Below are positions 50,329 to 59,045 of a stretch of 61,803 nucleotides of DNA, piece after piece. A program made the translations under genes and the position numbers. Source of the stretch: Candidatus Nanopelagicales bacterium (GTDB lineage: Bacteria; Actinomycetota; Actinomycetes; S36-B12); contig JAQTZL010000003.1 of the NCBI GenBank assembly GCA_028687755.1, positions 1 through 61,803 on the forward strand, read 5' to 3'. Numbering within the stretch: the first letter of the stretch is position 1; every line of letters starts with the position of its first letter. The notes under the pieces are model-generated. The model was not told the DNA's origin. It saw only the letters and a list, made by a program, of their open reading frames with translations, and made no database searches.

Positions 50329-50845
50329 CTTGCTGCAATAGTCGGCCGTAATGCTCAGCTATCCACTCATCAGAGGTTTCGCTCAATAGACGCTGTGTGC
50401 GCAATCCGACGGCGAGTCCGAGCATTAAACAAGCCAAGAGTTCGACGCGTGCCTCGAGATCTGGGCCTGGATCGACCCACTTCGTCAGATACGTTCGCAC
50501 CCACTCTTGGAACTCTTCTCGTGACCCTTGTGGGTCAGGAGCATCTGCAGTTCTGAACACAGCCTGCGCCCACGGTTCGGACATGTCGTTTTTGCGCCGT
50601 AGCAAAACGCGGTTAGCCAGTGATTGACCAATCTCCTCGCGAGGAGTCGATGTGTCTAATTGATCCAAGCTTGTTGGTGCTGCGTCTTCATAAATCTTGG
50701 CTTTATTGCCGCCGACTTTCATCACCATTGATGCAGAGAGGCCAGCTTCGGCTGCGATTTGGCGAATTGTGACCGATGGGTATCCGCGTTCGGCAAACAA
50801 TCGACGCGCTGCTTCAATGACTAGGTCGCGTGAACTTGGCTTCAT
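50294..50845 (-). CDS. TetR family transcriptional regulator
   Basis: A 183-aa repressor. The N-terminal helix-turn-helix is DLVIEAARRLFAERGYPSVTIRQIAAEAGL in pattern, with recognition helix SASMVMKVGG in the unusual form of TetR proteins with a C-terminal TetR_C-type ligand pocket. It overlaps the MFS exporter gene upstream by 4 bp, so it is co-transcribed with it. It probably represses the shared promoter at 52321 and responds to an exported compound. Confidence 0.85.
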   Translation of the reverse strand: MKPSSRDLVIEAARRLFAERGYPSVTIRQIAAEAGLSASMVMKVGGNKAKIYEDAAPTSLDQLDTSTPREEIGQSLANRVLLRRKNDMSEPWAQAVFRTADAPDPQGSREEFQEWVRTYLTKWVDPGPDLEARVELLACLMLGLAVGLRTQRLLSETSDEWIAEHYGRLLQQVIEADVVPGSF

Positions 50846-52302
50846 CGATTCTCCTCATGTAACTCTTTGAGTTGTTCAACAATTTCTGGATCGATGGGTT
50901 CAAGTTCATTGTGCTCTGGTTTGGGAATAGCTGTAGCGATGAATGCGCCAATGATTGATGCGGCAGCAGCCAAGATGAAGATCACTTGGAACGCATGCTC
51001 AGTAGGCAGGTTCTGGCCATCAATTTCTATAACCATCACAGCCAACACGCCGGCGATCGCCGCACTTGAAACAGAAGATCCGATGCTGCGCAGCAAGGTA
51101 TTGAGGCCGTTAGCTGCAGCAGTTTCCGTATCCGGAACTGCACCCATAATGAGCAAAGGCATCGCAGCAAATGCGATAGCGGTTCCAGCTGCAACAATCA
51201 CGGCTGCGATCGCAATAAGCATCACAGTGTCGCTGAAGAACACGCGAGAAACGTAACCGAAGCCCATCAGCCCCGCGCCCGTAATCAAAGTGATCTTTGC
51301 GCTGAAGATTTTCGTGATTCGTGCAGACACTGGAGCAAGTATCACCATGGTCAATGAGGTGGGGATCATGACTAAGCCTGCCTGCAGACTGGTGAGTTCA
51401 TGGCCGTAACCCGTTGATGATTGCATTTCTAAGAGCTGGAATGTTGCCAACATGTTTGCGTACATTGCAAAGCCCATAAGTATTGACGTGACGTTAGTCA
51501 TGAGGACGGGGCGCCGCAGGCTTACGCGCAAATCAACGAGAGGCCGTGGATTGCGGAACTCAAGGGGCACCCAGATCGCAAAGATCGCAGCACTGACGCC
51601 AAACGTGTACAAGGTTTGCGAACTGCTCCAACCCCATGAACCGCCTTTTGAAATGGCAAGCAGGAGTGCAGCCAAAGCACCAGAAAGCAGGATGGCTCCG
51701 AGGTAATCGAATTTTCCACCGGTGCGAATTTCCGATTCCCGAACCACAATGGCGATCGCGGTCATCATGATCACCGCGAAAAGGCCCGACACCCAAAAGA
51801 TTGCCTGCCACCCAAAAAGTCCGTAGACCACACCTGACAACGGCATGCCAATAGCTGCGCCAATTCCCAAGGTCGCGCTCATTAGTGCCACTGCTGAGCT
51901 GAGTTTTTCTTCGGGGAGTTCATCGCGCATGATGCTCATGGCGATTGGGATCAACGCAGCCGCGGCGCCTTGAAAGATGCGGGCAACAATGACCCAGAGC
52001 AAGGTTGCACTCACGGCACCAATGACCGACCCGATGAGCAGTAGTACCAGGCAGACCATCAGCATTCGCTTTTTGCCATACATGTCTGCCAGGCGCGACA
52101 GGGTCGGAGTTGCCACGGCACTTGAGAGCAGCGTTGCGGTGATCACCCAGGAAACGTCATCCACGGATGCGTTCAGAATTTCCGGCAAATCACCTAAAAG
52201 GGGAACCAGAAGGGTCTGCATTAAGGAGGCCGCCATGCCACTGATGGCAAGAACGGCAATCACCACGCCGGGCGAAAAGGTGCGCCCTGGACGTTGCAGC
52301 AT
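50842..52302 (-). CDS. MFS drug-resistance exporter (DHA2, 14-TMS type)
   Basis: A 486-aa proton-coupled efflux protein with about 14 hydrophobic segments. The family motif A region RLADMYGKKRMLMV is between helices 2 and 3, motif C is seen as GIGAAIGMPLSGVVYG, and a helix-rich C-terminus ends in a charged tail. ATG at 52302 follows AGGTGGGG; a GTG four codons earlier is possible. It would expel lipophilic toxins or pathway products. It is the first gene of a two-gene operon with tetR. Confidence 0.88.
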   Translation of the reverse strand: MLQRPGRTFSPGVVIAVLAISGMAASLMQTLLVPLLGDLPEILNASVDDVSWVITATLLSSAVATPTLSRLADMYGKKRMLMVCLVLLLIGSVIGAVSATLLWVIVARIFQGAAAALIPIAMSIMRDELPEEKLSSAVALMSATLGIGAAIGMPLSGVVYGLFGWQAIFWVSGLFAVIMMTAIAIVVRESEIRTGGKFDYLGAILLSGALAALLLAISKGGSWGWSSSQTLYTFGVSAAIFAIWVPLEFRNPRPLVDLRVSLRRPVLMTNVTSILMGFAMYANMLATFQLLEMQSSTGYGHELTSLQAGLVMIPTSLTMVILAPVSARITKIFSAKITLITGAGLMGFGYVSRVFFSDTVMLIAIAAVIVAAGTAIAFAAMPLLIMGAVPDTETAAANGLNTLLRSIGSSVSSAAIAGVLAVMVIEIDGQNLPTEHAFQVIFILAAAASIIGAFIATAIPKPEHNELEPIDPEIVEQLKELHEENR

Positions 52303-52320
52303 GCTGAGCCCCACCTAGAA

Positions 52321-52336
52321 GTGAACGAATGTTTAC
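52321..52336. promoter_or_regulatory. TetR operator-like dyad before the MFS gene
   Basis: GTGAAC-GAAT-GTTTAC (one mismatch in 6-bp arms) lies 18 bp upstream of the MFS start. Its form and spacing suit a TetR-family dimer, and the tetR gene is in the same operon, so autoregulation is likely. Confidence 0.5.
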
Positions 52337-52493
52337 TTATTCAACCACACGCGAGAACCACGCCAATTGCCCGCAAACCGGACATGACTCATGTCACAGC
52401 CGGGAATGGGGGACATTGGGTTCTGAGTGGGTCAGATCACGCCTCATATCGGACAAAGCCGACATATACCCACCCCTGTGGACAAAAACCTGC

Positions 52494-52522
52494 TTGGTTC
52501 TGTCAGACCGATTTCCTATGGT
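52494..52522 (+). promoter_or_regulatory. Sigma-70-type promoter for the lysozyme-like gene
   Basis: TTGGTT at 52494-52499 and TATGGT at 52517-52522, separated by 17 bp. This predicts a transcript start near 52529 and a 5' untranslated leader of about 200 nt. The rest of the 423-bp gap between 52303 and 52725 also contains a GACATG-ACT-CATGTC dyad at 52381-52395. Confidence 0.45.
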
Positions 52523-52528
52523 CATTCC

Positions 52529-52725
52529 AGATGAGGTGAGTAATCACCTTCGGAAAACTCCCCGGCAACAGCTGGGAGCATCGTGGCCCTTGTGGTCTAT
52601 CTCGTGAGATTCGAGATAGCGGTCATGCATGTTGGAGAGTGCAGCTGGCCGGACAGATGGCTCGTGGGCACAGGGACCTGAGGTTTCACCATGCACGCAT
52701 CTGGCGTGCTGATCGAAGAGGACGA
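52529..52725 (+). promoter_or_regulatory. Highly structured 5' leader (candidate cis-regulatory RNA)
   Basis: Three stem-loops can be drawn. First, AGGTGA-GTAA-TCACCT (52534-52549) has a GNRA tetraloop. Second, a long branched stem has 10-bp base arms CCGGC(AA)CAGCT (52562-52573) with AGCTGGCCGG (52643-52652), then a bulged middle helix (52577-52588 with 52621-52633), closed by an 8-bp perfect hairpin CTATCTCG/CGAGATAG (52597-52619). Third, GCACGC/GCGTGC (52693-52709) lies just before the GAGGA ribosome site. It does not match the c-di-AMP (ydaO) consensus as I recall it, so the class is open. Confidence 0.5.
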
Positions 52726-53322
52726 ATGCGCATTGCGCACAAGGTCGCCGTTCTGGCGGCCACAGCAGGAGTCGGGCTTTTCCCGATGGCAGCTCCTGCT
52801 TTCGCTGAAGAGTCGTTGACCACCACAACTGAGATTGCGGGAATGGGGCAGACCACAGATGTGGTTGCGCGCACCGCGGTGGAGATGACCCCACGAAGTG
52901 CATCGCTTGTCACAAAGACTTGGAAATTCGCCTTCGTTTCCAAGGCCACCCTTGACCGCACTGGTGTGCAGCCCAGCTTGTATCGCGGCAAGTTTTATCG
53001 CGCAAAACTTGAACGCGTGCGTCGATGCATCGTGCGTCGCGAGAGTTCAGGACATTATTTTTCTGTGTCACACAGCGGCACCTATCGCGGTGCGTATCAA
53101 ATGTCACCAGCCCTTGCACGCGGAGCAACTTGGATGATGTTCCCTGAATTCAAGTCGGTACTTGGTGAAAAGGCAGCGGAAGTTGCCATGCTCCGACTAC
53201 GAACAACGCCGATGCATAAGTGGACACGATTTTGGCAAGACGCAGCATTTAGCACCGTCTATAACTGGGAGCACGCAAACTCTGGTGCGTCACATTGGCG
53301 GGCCACCAACCGCGGTTGCTAA
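52726..53322 (+). CDS. Secreted lysozyme-like (transglycosylase/Rpf-type) protein
   Basis: A 198-aa exported protein. A signal peptide (cleavage likely after PAFA, near residue 26) is followed by a linker and a lysozyme-like domain with CIVRRESSGHY (candidate catalytic Glu), the SGTYRGAYQMS strand and a C-terminal HWRATNRGC; two cysteines may bridge. This layout is like resuscitation-promoting-factor and transglycosylase-like domains that cut peptidoglycan. ATG at 52726 follows GAGGA; an earlier in-frame ATG would destroy the signal peptide. The structured leader lies upstream. Confidence 0.82.
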   Translation: MRIAHKVAVLAATAGVGLFPMAAPAFAEESLTTTTEIAGMGQTTDVVARTAVEMTPRSASLVTKTWKFAFVSKATLDRTGVQPSLYRGKFYRAKLERVRRCIVRRESSGHYFSVSHSGTYRGAYQMSPALARGATWMMFPEFKSVLGEKAAEVAMLRLRTTPMHKWTRFWQDAAFSTVYNWEHANSGASHWRATNRGC

Positions 53323-53353
53323 CAACCATTGATCCATCTGGCACGATGCTCAA

Positions 53354-54151
53354 ATGCTTCGAGTCATCACTGCCAATGTCAATGGAATTCGTGCCACAGC
53401 TCGCAGGGGTGGCTTGGAATGGTTGGCCGATGCTGACGCGGATGTGATTTGCCTTCAAGAGGTTCGAGCAACTCATGAACAATTACATGCTGTGTTGCAA
53501 GATTCACCACTTGCGCACTTCCACGTGCAGCATTCACCCGCCCCGCAATTGGGTAGAGCTGGCGTTGCGGTACTCACGAAGAATCCTGCAAAGCGCATCA
53601 CTGTTGGCGATGCTCAATTAGATGAGCAAGGGCGCTGGGTTGAAGTTGATGTTGAGACAGCAATCGGTGTCATCACTGTGGTGTCCGTGTACATCAATGC
53701 TGGTGAGGTGGATACCCCAAAGCAAGATGAGAAGTACGTGTTCCTTGAATCTATGGATGCGCGGTTAAAGAAATTGGAGTCACCTCGCCGCAAAAACCCA
53801 GTGTTGGTCTGTGGAGATTTCAATATTGCGCATCACGAAGTAGATATCAAGAATTGGAAGGGCAATCTAAAGAATTCTGGATTCCTGCGTCAAGAGCGCG
53901 ATTACTTGGATCGCTGGTTCGCAAAATCATGGCATGACCTCGGGCGCATCCTCGGGGGCCAAGGCCCCGGTCCGTATACCTGGTGGTCGTGGCGAGGTAA
54001 GGGTTTCGATACTGATGGTGGCTGGCGTATTGACTATGTGATCGCAACGGCGAAATTAGCTGAGCGAGCGCATACGGCAACTGTGGGTAAAGCCGCTACT
54101 TATGCGGAGCGCTGGAGTGATCACGCGCCTCTCACCGTTGATTTTCGCTAG
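53354..54151 (+). CDS. xth: Exodeoxyribonuclease III (AP endonuclease)
   Basis: A 265-aa Mg-dependent nuclease that cleaves 5' of abasic sites in base-excision repair. ITANVNGIRA holds the metal Asn, CLQEVRA the metal Glu, CGDFNIAH the Asp/Asn pair, and ERWSDHAPLTVDF the catalytic His near the C-terminus. Length matches XthA. It overlaps the convergent thiQ gene by 20 bp at its 3' end. Confidence 0.95.
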   Translation: MLRVITANVNGIRATARRGGLEWLADADADVICLQEVRATHEQLHAVLQDSPLAHFHVQHSPAPQLGRAGVAVLTKNPAKRITVGDAQLDEQGRWVEVDVETAIGVITVVSVYINAGEVDTPKQDEKYVFLESMDARLKKLESPRRKNPVLVCGDFNIAHHEVDIKNWKGNLKNSGFLRQERDYLDRWFAKSWHDLGRILGGQGPGPYTWWSWRGKGFDTDGGWRIDYVIATAKLAERAHTATVGKAATYAERWSDHAPLTVDFR

Positions 54152-54788
54152 TTACTTCTTCTAATTGATAATTTGTAACTCGGTAAACCGATTCCGTAAT
54201 GCTGTGGGCTTCCGCTTCATCGTGAGTGACGTGAATTGCAACAACGTTTCGCTCCCGTAGGAGAAGAGCAACTTCCGATGCAAGGCGAGTTCGCAAATCA
54301 GAATCAAGTGCGCTGTATGGCTCATCGAGCAGCAGCACTGCAGGGTTCGGTGCCAATGCTCGAGCAAGTGAAACTCGCTGAGCTTGCCCTCCACTAAGTT
54401 CCTGGACTGATGCTTTGCCATACCCGGCCATGCCAACCCACTCCAAGAGTTCATTGGCTTCATCGCGAGCTTGTGATTTGGCAACTTGGTGGCGCAGTAA
54501 GCCATACATGATGTTTTCTTCAACATTGAGATGCGCAAAGAGCAATGGGTCTTGAAACACCATGCCAACCGAGCGTTGATGTATAGGTGTATGTGTTAGG
54601 TCTGACCCATTGATGAAGAGGGATCCAGATAGAGGCGGTTGGCTCCCCAAAATTGTTGACAGCAATGTGGACTTGCCTGATCCGCTCGGCCCAAGAATTG
54701 CCACAATTCCTGAATTCGTCGTGAAGTCTGCAGTGAGCAGCGTTGACTCATAACCGACTTGCAAGCCTTGTAATTGCAATGTGTTCAT
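54132..54788 (-). CDS. thiQ: Thiamine ABC transporter ATP-binding protein
   Basis: A 218-aa ATPase with Walker A GPSGSGKST (about residues 34-42), the Q-loop VFQDPLLFA, signature ELSGGQAQRVSLARAL and Walker B LLLDEPYSALD, then the H-loop VTHDEAEA. It powers import by the ThiP permease. ATG at 54788 overlaps the permease stop by 4 bp. It is the last gene of the thiBPQ operon under the TPP riboswitch. Without the operon it would be hard to tell from other iron/phosphonate-type ATPases. Confidence 0.9.
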   Translation of the reverse strand: MNTLQLQGLQVGYESTLLTADFTTNSGIVAILGPSGSGKSTLLSTILGSQPPLSGSLFINGSDLTHTPIHQRSVGMVFQDPLLFAHLNVEENIMYGLLRHQVAKSQARDEANELLEWVGMAGYGKASVQELSGGQAQRVSLARALAPNPAVLLLDEPYSALDSDLRTRLASEVALLLRERNVVAIHVTHDEAEAHSITESVYRVTNYQLEEVTSENQR

Positions 54789-56380
54789 GACTTTTTCCAT
54801 CGCTTTGCTCCCAAACTATCGATGGCGGCAACTAAGGCCAAGGTTCCGATGACGAGAATCACAGCGAGGGCACAGGCGACGCCAAATGATTGTTCACCTG
54901 GTCGTTGCAGCAGTTTCACAATTTGCACTGGCACAGTTGGAGAACTCGAGCGGGCCAGAAACGACGCTGCGCCGAATTCACCGAGTGAAACACAGGCCGC
55001 TAATCCGGCTGCGGCAATCGCAACCACTCGCAGCACGGGGCCATAAGCAGTAAAGAAGGCACGAGTGGGCCGAGCTCCAAGGGCACTGGCTGCGATAGCA
55101 ATTCTTCGGTCAGTTGCGCGCAAGGTTGGAAGCACAACTGCGATCACGAGAGGTACAGCCACAATCGAATGAGCCAGAGGAACGAGAAGATCCGTTCCCC
55201 GCAAGTCAAACGGCGCGCGACCAAAGCTCAACATAAAGCCCAAGCCCAATGTCGCCGCTGAAATTCCGAGGGGTGCGAGTGCGATCAGTAAAACCGCTCT
55301 CCCGAGACGGTGGCTGAGCACGCTCATCGCAGCCAGTACGCCGATGACACCAGCGATAATCCCCGTAATGAGTGCATATTTCAAGGACGTGGCGATTGCC
55401 ATGATGGGGGAACCCAAGCGCGTTGTACCTGCATCAAGATCAGTGAGTGAGCTCCACCACTGAAGAGTCCATCCATTCGAGTCGTGAAGTGAACCATTGA
55501 TTAACGAAATTAAAGGCAAGGTCACAAGAACGATAGTGACAAGAGCAATGCTCGTGACATACACGCGAGTGCGTAGCCCGTGAGGTTTTGGTATTTTCGC
55601 GAAACGAATAGTGCGGATCTTCGAAGTTGAATTCATTGATGCACGTGCTCCCAAAACGAGAGCAATCGTCACCACGATCAGTTGAAGCATGGCAGTGATG
55701 GCTGCAGTGGGGAAGTCGAGAAGTAAAGACGTTTCCCGCAGTATCTGAGTCTCTAAAGTTCTCGTTGAGCTATTTCCCAAAACGAGAACAACGCCTAAAG
55801 ATGTGAAACAGAAGACAAAAACAATTGACGCTGCCGAAGTGATCGACGCTTTAAGTTGAGGAAGTGTGACAGTGATGAAGGCGCGAAATGGCGATGCGCC
55901 AAGGCTACGAGCGGCGATCAGCATGCGTTGATCAAGTTGTTGCCAGGTTGCACCAACAATGCGCACCACAACTGCGAGGTTGATATAGATGTGGGCGATC
56001 ACTACGAGTAGCAGACCTGAGCTGAGCATCGTCCCAAGCAACTCACGAAACGCTAAAGCGATCACGACTGTTGGAAGTACGAATGGCACCGTCACAATCG
56101 CTTGCGTGAAAGCCCGTCCGCGGAATCGATAGGTAGCGAGTACGCCAGCGATGGGAATACCAATGAGCAAGGCTCCCACCATGCTGATGAGCGCTTGTAG
56201 TGCTGCGGATGCAGCGATACCCAACTGTGGGGAAAACTCAATGGATTGAATGTCAGCGAATGAACGGTGCAGAACGCTGACTAATGGATAGCCAAGCGCA
56301 ATGCCGAGAAAGAGTGCGGGGAGTACCCACACCCATCTCAACCATGCTGGTGAATTCAGCGACCCATCACCTGACCCCAC
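54785..56380 (-). CDS. thiP: Thiamine ABC transporter permease
   Basis: A 531-aa fused permease with about 12 membrane segments and two copies of the inner-membrane-component EAA loop (GASPFRAFITVTLPQLK near residue 190, GARPTRAFFTAYGPVLR near 465). This fused two-domain layout and length match ThiP. It starts at GTG 56380, overlapping thiB by 25 bp; a start a little further in is possible. It forms the channel for thiamine or thiamine phosphates. Confidence 0.9.
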   Translation of the reverse strand: MGSGDGSLNSPAWLRWVWVLPALFLGIALGYPLVSVLHRSFADIQSIEFSPQLGIAASAALQALISMVGALLIGIPIAGVLATYRFRGRAFTQAIVTVPFVLPTVVIALAFRELLGTMLSSGLLLVVIAHIYINLAVVVRIVGATWQQLDQRMLIAARSLGASPFRAFITVTLPQLKASITSAASIVFVFCFTSLGVVLVLGNSSTRTLETQILRETSLLLDFPTAAITAMLQLIVVTIALVLGARASMNSTSKIRTIRFAKIPKPHGLRTRVYVTSIALVTIVLVTLPLISLINGSLHDSNGWTLQWWSSLTDLDAGTTRLGSPIMAIATSLKYALITGIIAGVIGVLAAMSVLSHRLGRAVLLIALAPLGISAATLGLGFMLSFGRAPFDLRGTDLLVPLAHSIVAVPLVIAVVLPTLRATDRRIAIAASALGARPTRAFFTAYGPVLRVVAIAAAGLAACVSLGEFGAASFLARSSSPTVPVQIVKLLQRPGEQSFGVACALAVILVIGTLALVAAIDSLGAKRWKKS

Positions 56381-57414
56381 TGATTGAGCCAGGTTTTGAG
56401 ATTGGCATCTACGTCAGTGGCAGAGAGTTGCAAGGGCTTTTTAACTTTTGCAGCGAATTGGGTGAACACCTCAGGAAGGGGGGTATTTGCTCGTGCAGGA
56501 AAAACAAACATCGACAAAGGCACGTCGGCTTGGACCTCCGGTGAAAGCAACCAGTCCACAACTTTTTGTGCGGCCGCTTCATTCTGGGTTCCGCGCAAAA
56601 TTCCAGCGAATTCGATTTGTCGATAGCACCCGTCGGTCAGCACTGAAGTTGAAGGCTTTGTTGGCTTTGGGTCTTCTGCATACACAATTTCCGCGGGTGG
56701 GCTAGTTGCATAGGAAACGACGAGTGGGCGAGTACCACCGGATGCACTAAATGCGCTTTCGTACGCGTCTGTCCAGGAGCCAGATATCTGCACCCCATTT
56801 GCCTCAAGTTGCTTCCAGTAGTTGGTCCATTGATCGCCGAACTTGGCTTTGGTGGCCAACATGAATGCAAGTCCTGGCGATGAAGTTGCCGGGTCTTGCA
56901 CAACAAGAAGATCTTTGTAAGCAGGAGAGGTCAATTGATCGATACTTGTAGGTATTGCCACCTGGTTCTTTGCGAACCAAGCATCATCAATGTTTACGCA
57001 TACGTCGCCGTAATCAATAGGTGTCACGAATCCGTTACCCGTATCTGTTTTCAATTCAGGAATTACCGAATCGAGATTTGTTGATGTGTAGGCAGCGAAC
57101 ACGTCAGCATTCGCGGCTTTCGTCAGAAGCGTGTTATCGATACCGAACATCACATCGGCACTTGGAGATCCGGATGCAAGAACCGCTCCAGCCACCATGG
57201 CGCCAGCATCGCCAGCTGTGGTGATTTTGAGTGTGATACCGGTGTCTTTCTTGAGTTGAGCAACGAGCGCTTCGCTCACCACGAATGAGTCGTGCGTAAG
57301 GAGCGTGACCGTCGCTGGCCCGGCTTGTTCTTGGGAGGAACCGCAGGCGGCGAGGAGCGCAAGTGAACTTGCGGCCCCTATGACGGCAATTTTTTTCAAC
57401 ACGGATGAAAACAT
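56356..57414 (-). CDS. thiB: Thiamine ABC transporter substrate-binding lipoprotein
   Basis: A 352-aa lipoprotein. The signal peptide ends in a lipobox LLAAC (Cys about residue 24). VTLLTHDSFVVSEALVAQL, VMFGIDNTLL, and VTPIDYGDVCVN are characteristic of the thiamine-binding ThiB/TbpA family. GAGG precedes the ATG inside the 3' part of the riboswitch. It delivers thiamine to ThiPQ. Confidence 0.93.
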   Translation of the reverse strand: MFSSVLKKIAVIGAASSLALLAACGSSQEQAGPATVTLLTHDSFVVSEALVAQLKKDTGITLKITTAGDAGAMVAGAVLASGSPSADVMFGIDNTLLTKAANADVFAAYTSTNLDSVIPELKTDTGNGFVTPIDYGDVCVNIDDAWFAKNQVAIPTSIDQLTSPAYKDLLVVQDPATSSPGLAFMLATKAKFGDQWTNYWKQLEANGVQISGSWTDAYESAFSASGGTRPLVVSYATSPPAEIVYAEDPKPTKPSTSVLTDGCYRQIEFAGILRGTQNEAAAQKVVDWLLSPEVQADVPLSMFVFPARANTPLPEVFTQFAAKVKKPLQLSATDVDANLKTWLNQWGQVMGR

Positions 57415-57423
57415 TTCGACCTC

Positions 57424-57512
57424 TTCCCTAGCGCTGGCATTACCCAGATCAGGTTGTGTGGGTCGGTGGATGCGTCCACCCTCTCAGCCCGCCGAATATG
57501 CGAGCTCCCCTT
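57424..57512 (-). promoter_or_regulatory. TPP (THI element) riboswitch
   Basis: Read on the minus strand, the conserved parts appear in order: GGGGAGC (5' side, 57504-57510), GGCTGAGAGGG (around 57478-57489), ACCTGATC (57447-57454), GGGTAATGCCAGCG (57432-57445) and AGGGA (57425-57429). The thiB ribosome site GAGG and start codon lie directly 3', so TPP probably blocks translation initiation. It controls the thiBPQ operon. Confidence 0.95.
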
Positions 57513-57525
57513 GGTATGGAGAAGT

Positions 57526-57726
57526 CTAGGACCTGCGGATTGCTCGCACGATCAGCACGGCTGCCGTGGCAGCGACCAGGCCTAAGAAGAGGAAAACCAC
57601 TGCCCACACATCGACACCCGTCGCGTTGATGCGCACAATCCCCGCTCCAATGAGCAATAGGGCTGCGAATGACTGCAAGAAGACAGCGAAACGAAGCTGG
57701 CGTGGAGTGGATGCGTTGGTTTGCAC
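57526..57726 (-). CDS. Small two-helix membrane protein, unknown function
   Basis: A 66-aa protein with two hydrophobic spans (about residues 13-33 and 38-60) and a short basic tail RAIRRS. It ends 14 bases before the 5' edge of the TPP riboswitch and reads in the same direction as thiB. It is not recognised as a named family. Position alone does not show a link to thiamine. Confidence 0.6.
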   Translation of the reverse strand: MQTNASTPRQLRFAVFLQSFAALLLIGAGIVRINATGVDVWAVVFLFLGLVAATAAVLIVRAIRRS

Positions 57727-57765
57727 GGAATCAATCTACACAGAGCCAAATTACCTAGCGTGTAT

Positions 57766-58344
57766 CTACGTAAGGGAGTTCCATTTGGTGATCACGTGTT
57801 GTTCATGTTCAAAGCCCAAGGTGGAAATCGTGGCAGGGGAGAGAGCGAAGTAGCGGGCATGGATTGGGGAAAGACCCAGCCACCGTGCCGTGAGGATGCG
57901 CAATACATGACCATGAGCAACGAGCACTACCGTTCCGCCAGCGAGCACGGTAGGAAGTGACTCAGCGATTACACGATCAACGCGAGTTGCAACATCGCTG
58001 AGTTGTTCACCATTTGGAATCGGTGAGTCCCAAATGAGCCAAGAATTTTCGTTGCGTTCAGCGCGAATCTCAGCAGTAGTGCGACCTTCAAATTCGCCAT
58101 AGTTCCACTCGGTCAGATTAGGTTCAGTTCGAGTGACGACCAGTCCTGCGAGCGATGCGGTGTGCTGTGCGCGAGTGAGCGGACTACTCAAAACGAGATC
58201 AGGATTTTTGGGAACAGTGCTTGCGAGTTTCCTTGCAGAGTCCTCACCCGTGGAGGTGAGCAAAATGTCAGTGCTACCAGTGTGTTTTCCCGACACGCTC
58301 CACTCAGTTTCGCCGTGGCGAATCAAAAATATCTGCCCTGTCAT
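57766..58344 (-). CDS. Histidine phosphatase family protein
   Basis: A 192-aa phosphoglycerate-mutase-like phosphatase. The catalytic RHGETEWS is near residue 9, SSPLTRAQHTASLAG carries the second Arg, NYGEFEGRTTAEIRA is the third motif, and VLVAHGHVLRIL the second His. It overlaps the DsbA/FrnE gene by 4 bp and is downstream of it. The substrate (sugar phosphate or other) cannot be told from sequence. Confidence 0.9.
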   Translation of the reverse strand: MTGQIFLIRHGETEWSVSGKHTGSTDILLTSTGEDSARKLASTVPKNPDLVLSSPLTRAQHTASLAGLVVTRTEPNLTEWNYGEFEGRTTAEIRAERNENSWLIWDSPIPNGEQLSDVATRVDRVIAESLPTVLAGGTVVLVAHGHVLRILTARWLGLSPIHARYFALSPATISTLGFEHEQHVITKWNSLT

Positions 58345-58991
58345 GGGTGCGTGTTTCTTGAGTCCCAGGCTTGCTGCAATGCCGATGCAAAGAGCTCACT
58401 CGACTGTGCTCCGGTAACACCGAAGCGATCGTCAATCACAAAAAATGGAACACCTGTGCAGCCAAGTGCTTGTGCAATTTCCTGATCACGACGAACAGCA
58501 TCAATCAAGTCATTCGAGTGCAGGAAGGTCAGCGCTTCTGTCGCATCGAAACCTGCAAGCGGCGCAAAGGCGGCGAGAGTTTCATGACCGAAAATGGATT
58601 CACCGCGTTCGAAATAAGCACTGAGCAAAATCTCGAGAAGTTGCTGCCCGCGAGTGTGATCAATGCGCTGCGCCCACAGCACGAGTCGATGGCCATCGCG
58701 AGTATTACCGCTCAGTGTTCGTTCAAGCTGGTAGTTGAGTCCAACGCTTTTGGCGGCATCGCTGACATTGCGCAGCATTACGTTGGCTTCGTCAAGGCTC
58801 ACGCCATATTTATCGGCAAGCATTTGTGTGGTTGGCGTGGTCGTGGGCTCGGCATGGGGATTGAGTTGATAAGCCCGATGGTTGATGGTGACCTGATCAC
58901 GGTGGGGGAACAGCTCGAGGGCGATTTCTAGCTGGCGCTTGCCGATAAAGCACCAGGGGCACACCAAGTCTGACCACATTTCAATCTGCAT
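58341..58991 (-). CDS. DsbA family oxidoreductase (FrnE-like)
   Basis: A 216-aa cytosolic thioredoxin-fold protein starting IEMWSDLVCPWCFIGKRQLE, with the CPWC active site at about residues 11-14, the long helical insertion and a cis-Pro loop GCTGVPFFVIDDRFGVTGAQ. FrnE-like proteins act as disulfide or 2-hydroxychromene-2-carboxylate isomerase-type enzymes. It is the first gene of a two-gene operon and diverges from pstC across the PHO-box region. Confidence 0.9.
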   Translation of the reverse strand: MQIEMWSDLVCPWCFIGKRQLEIALELFPHRDQVTINHRAYQLNPHAEPTTTPTTQMLADKYGVSLDEANVMLRNVSDAAKSVGLNYQLERTLSGNTRDGHRLVLWAQRIDHTRGQQLLEILLSAYFERGESIFGHETLAAFAPLAGFDATEALTFLHSNDLIDAVRRDQEIAQALGCTGVPFFVIDDRFGVTGAQSSELFASALQQAWDSRNTHP

Positions 58992-59045
58992 GGGTCAACC
59001 TTGCCCCCTCATGATTGAGCCCTCAAGAGGTACCCCTTGGCACGA

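Noticed and set aside
52529..52725. c-di-AMP (ydaO-yuaA) riboswitch
   Set aside because: The gene type and leader length fit, but I could not find the conserved CCGACAGCTAACC-like 3' part or the GGGTGAAT-type region. I keep it as an unclassified structured leader.
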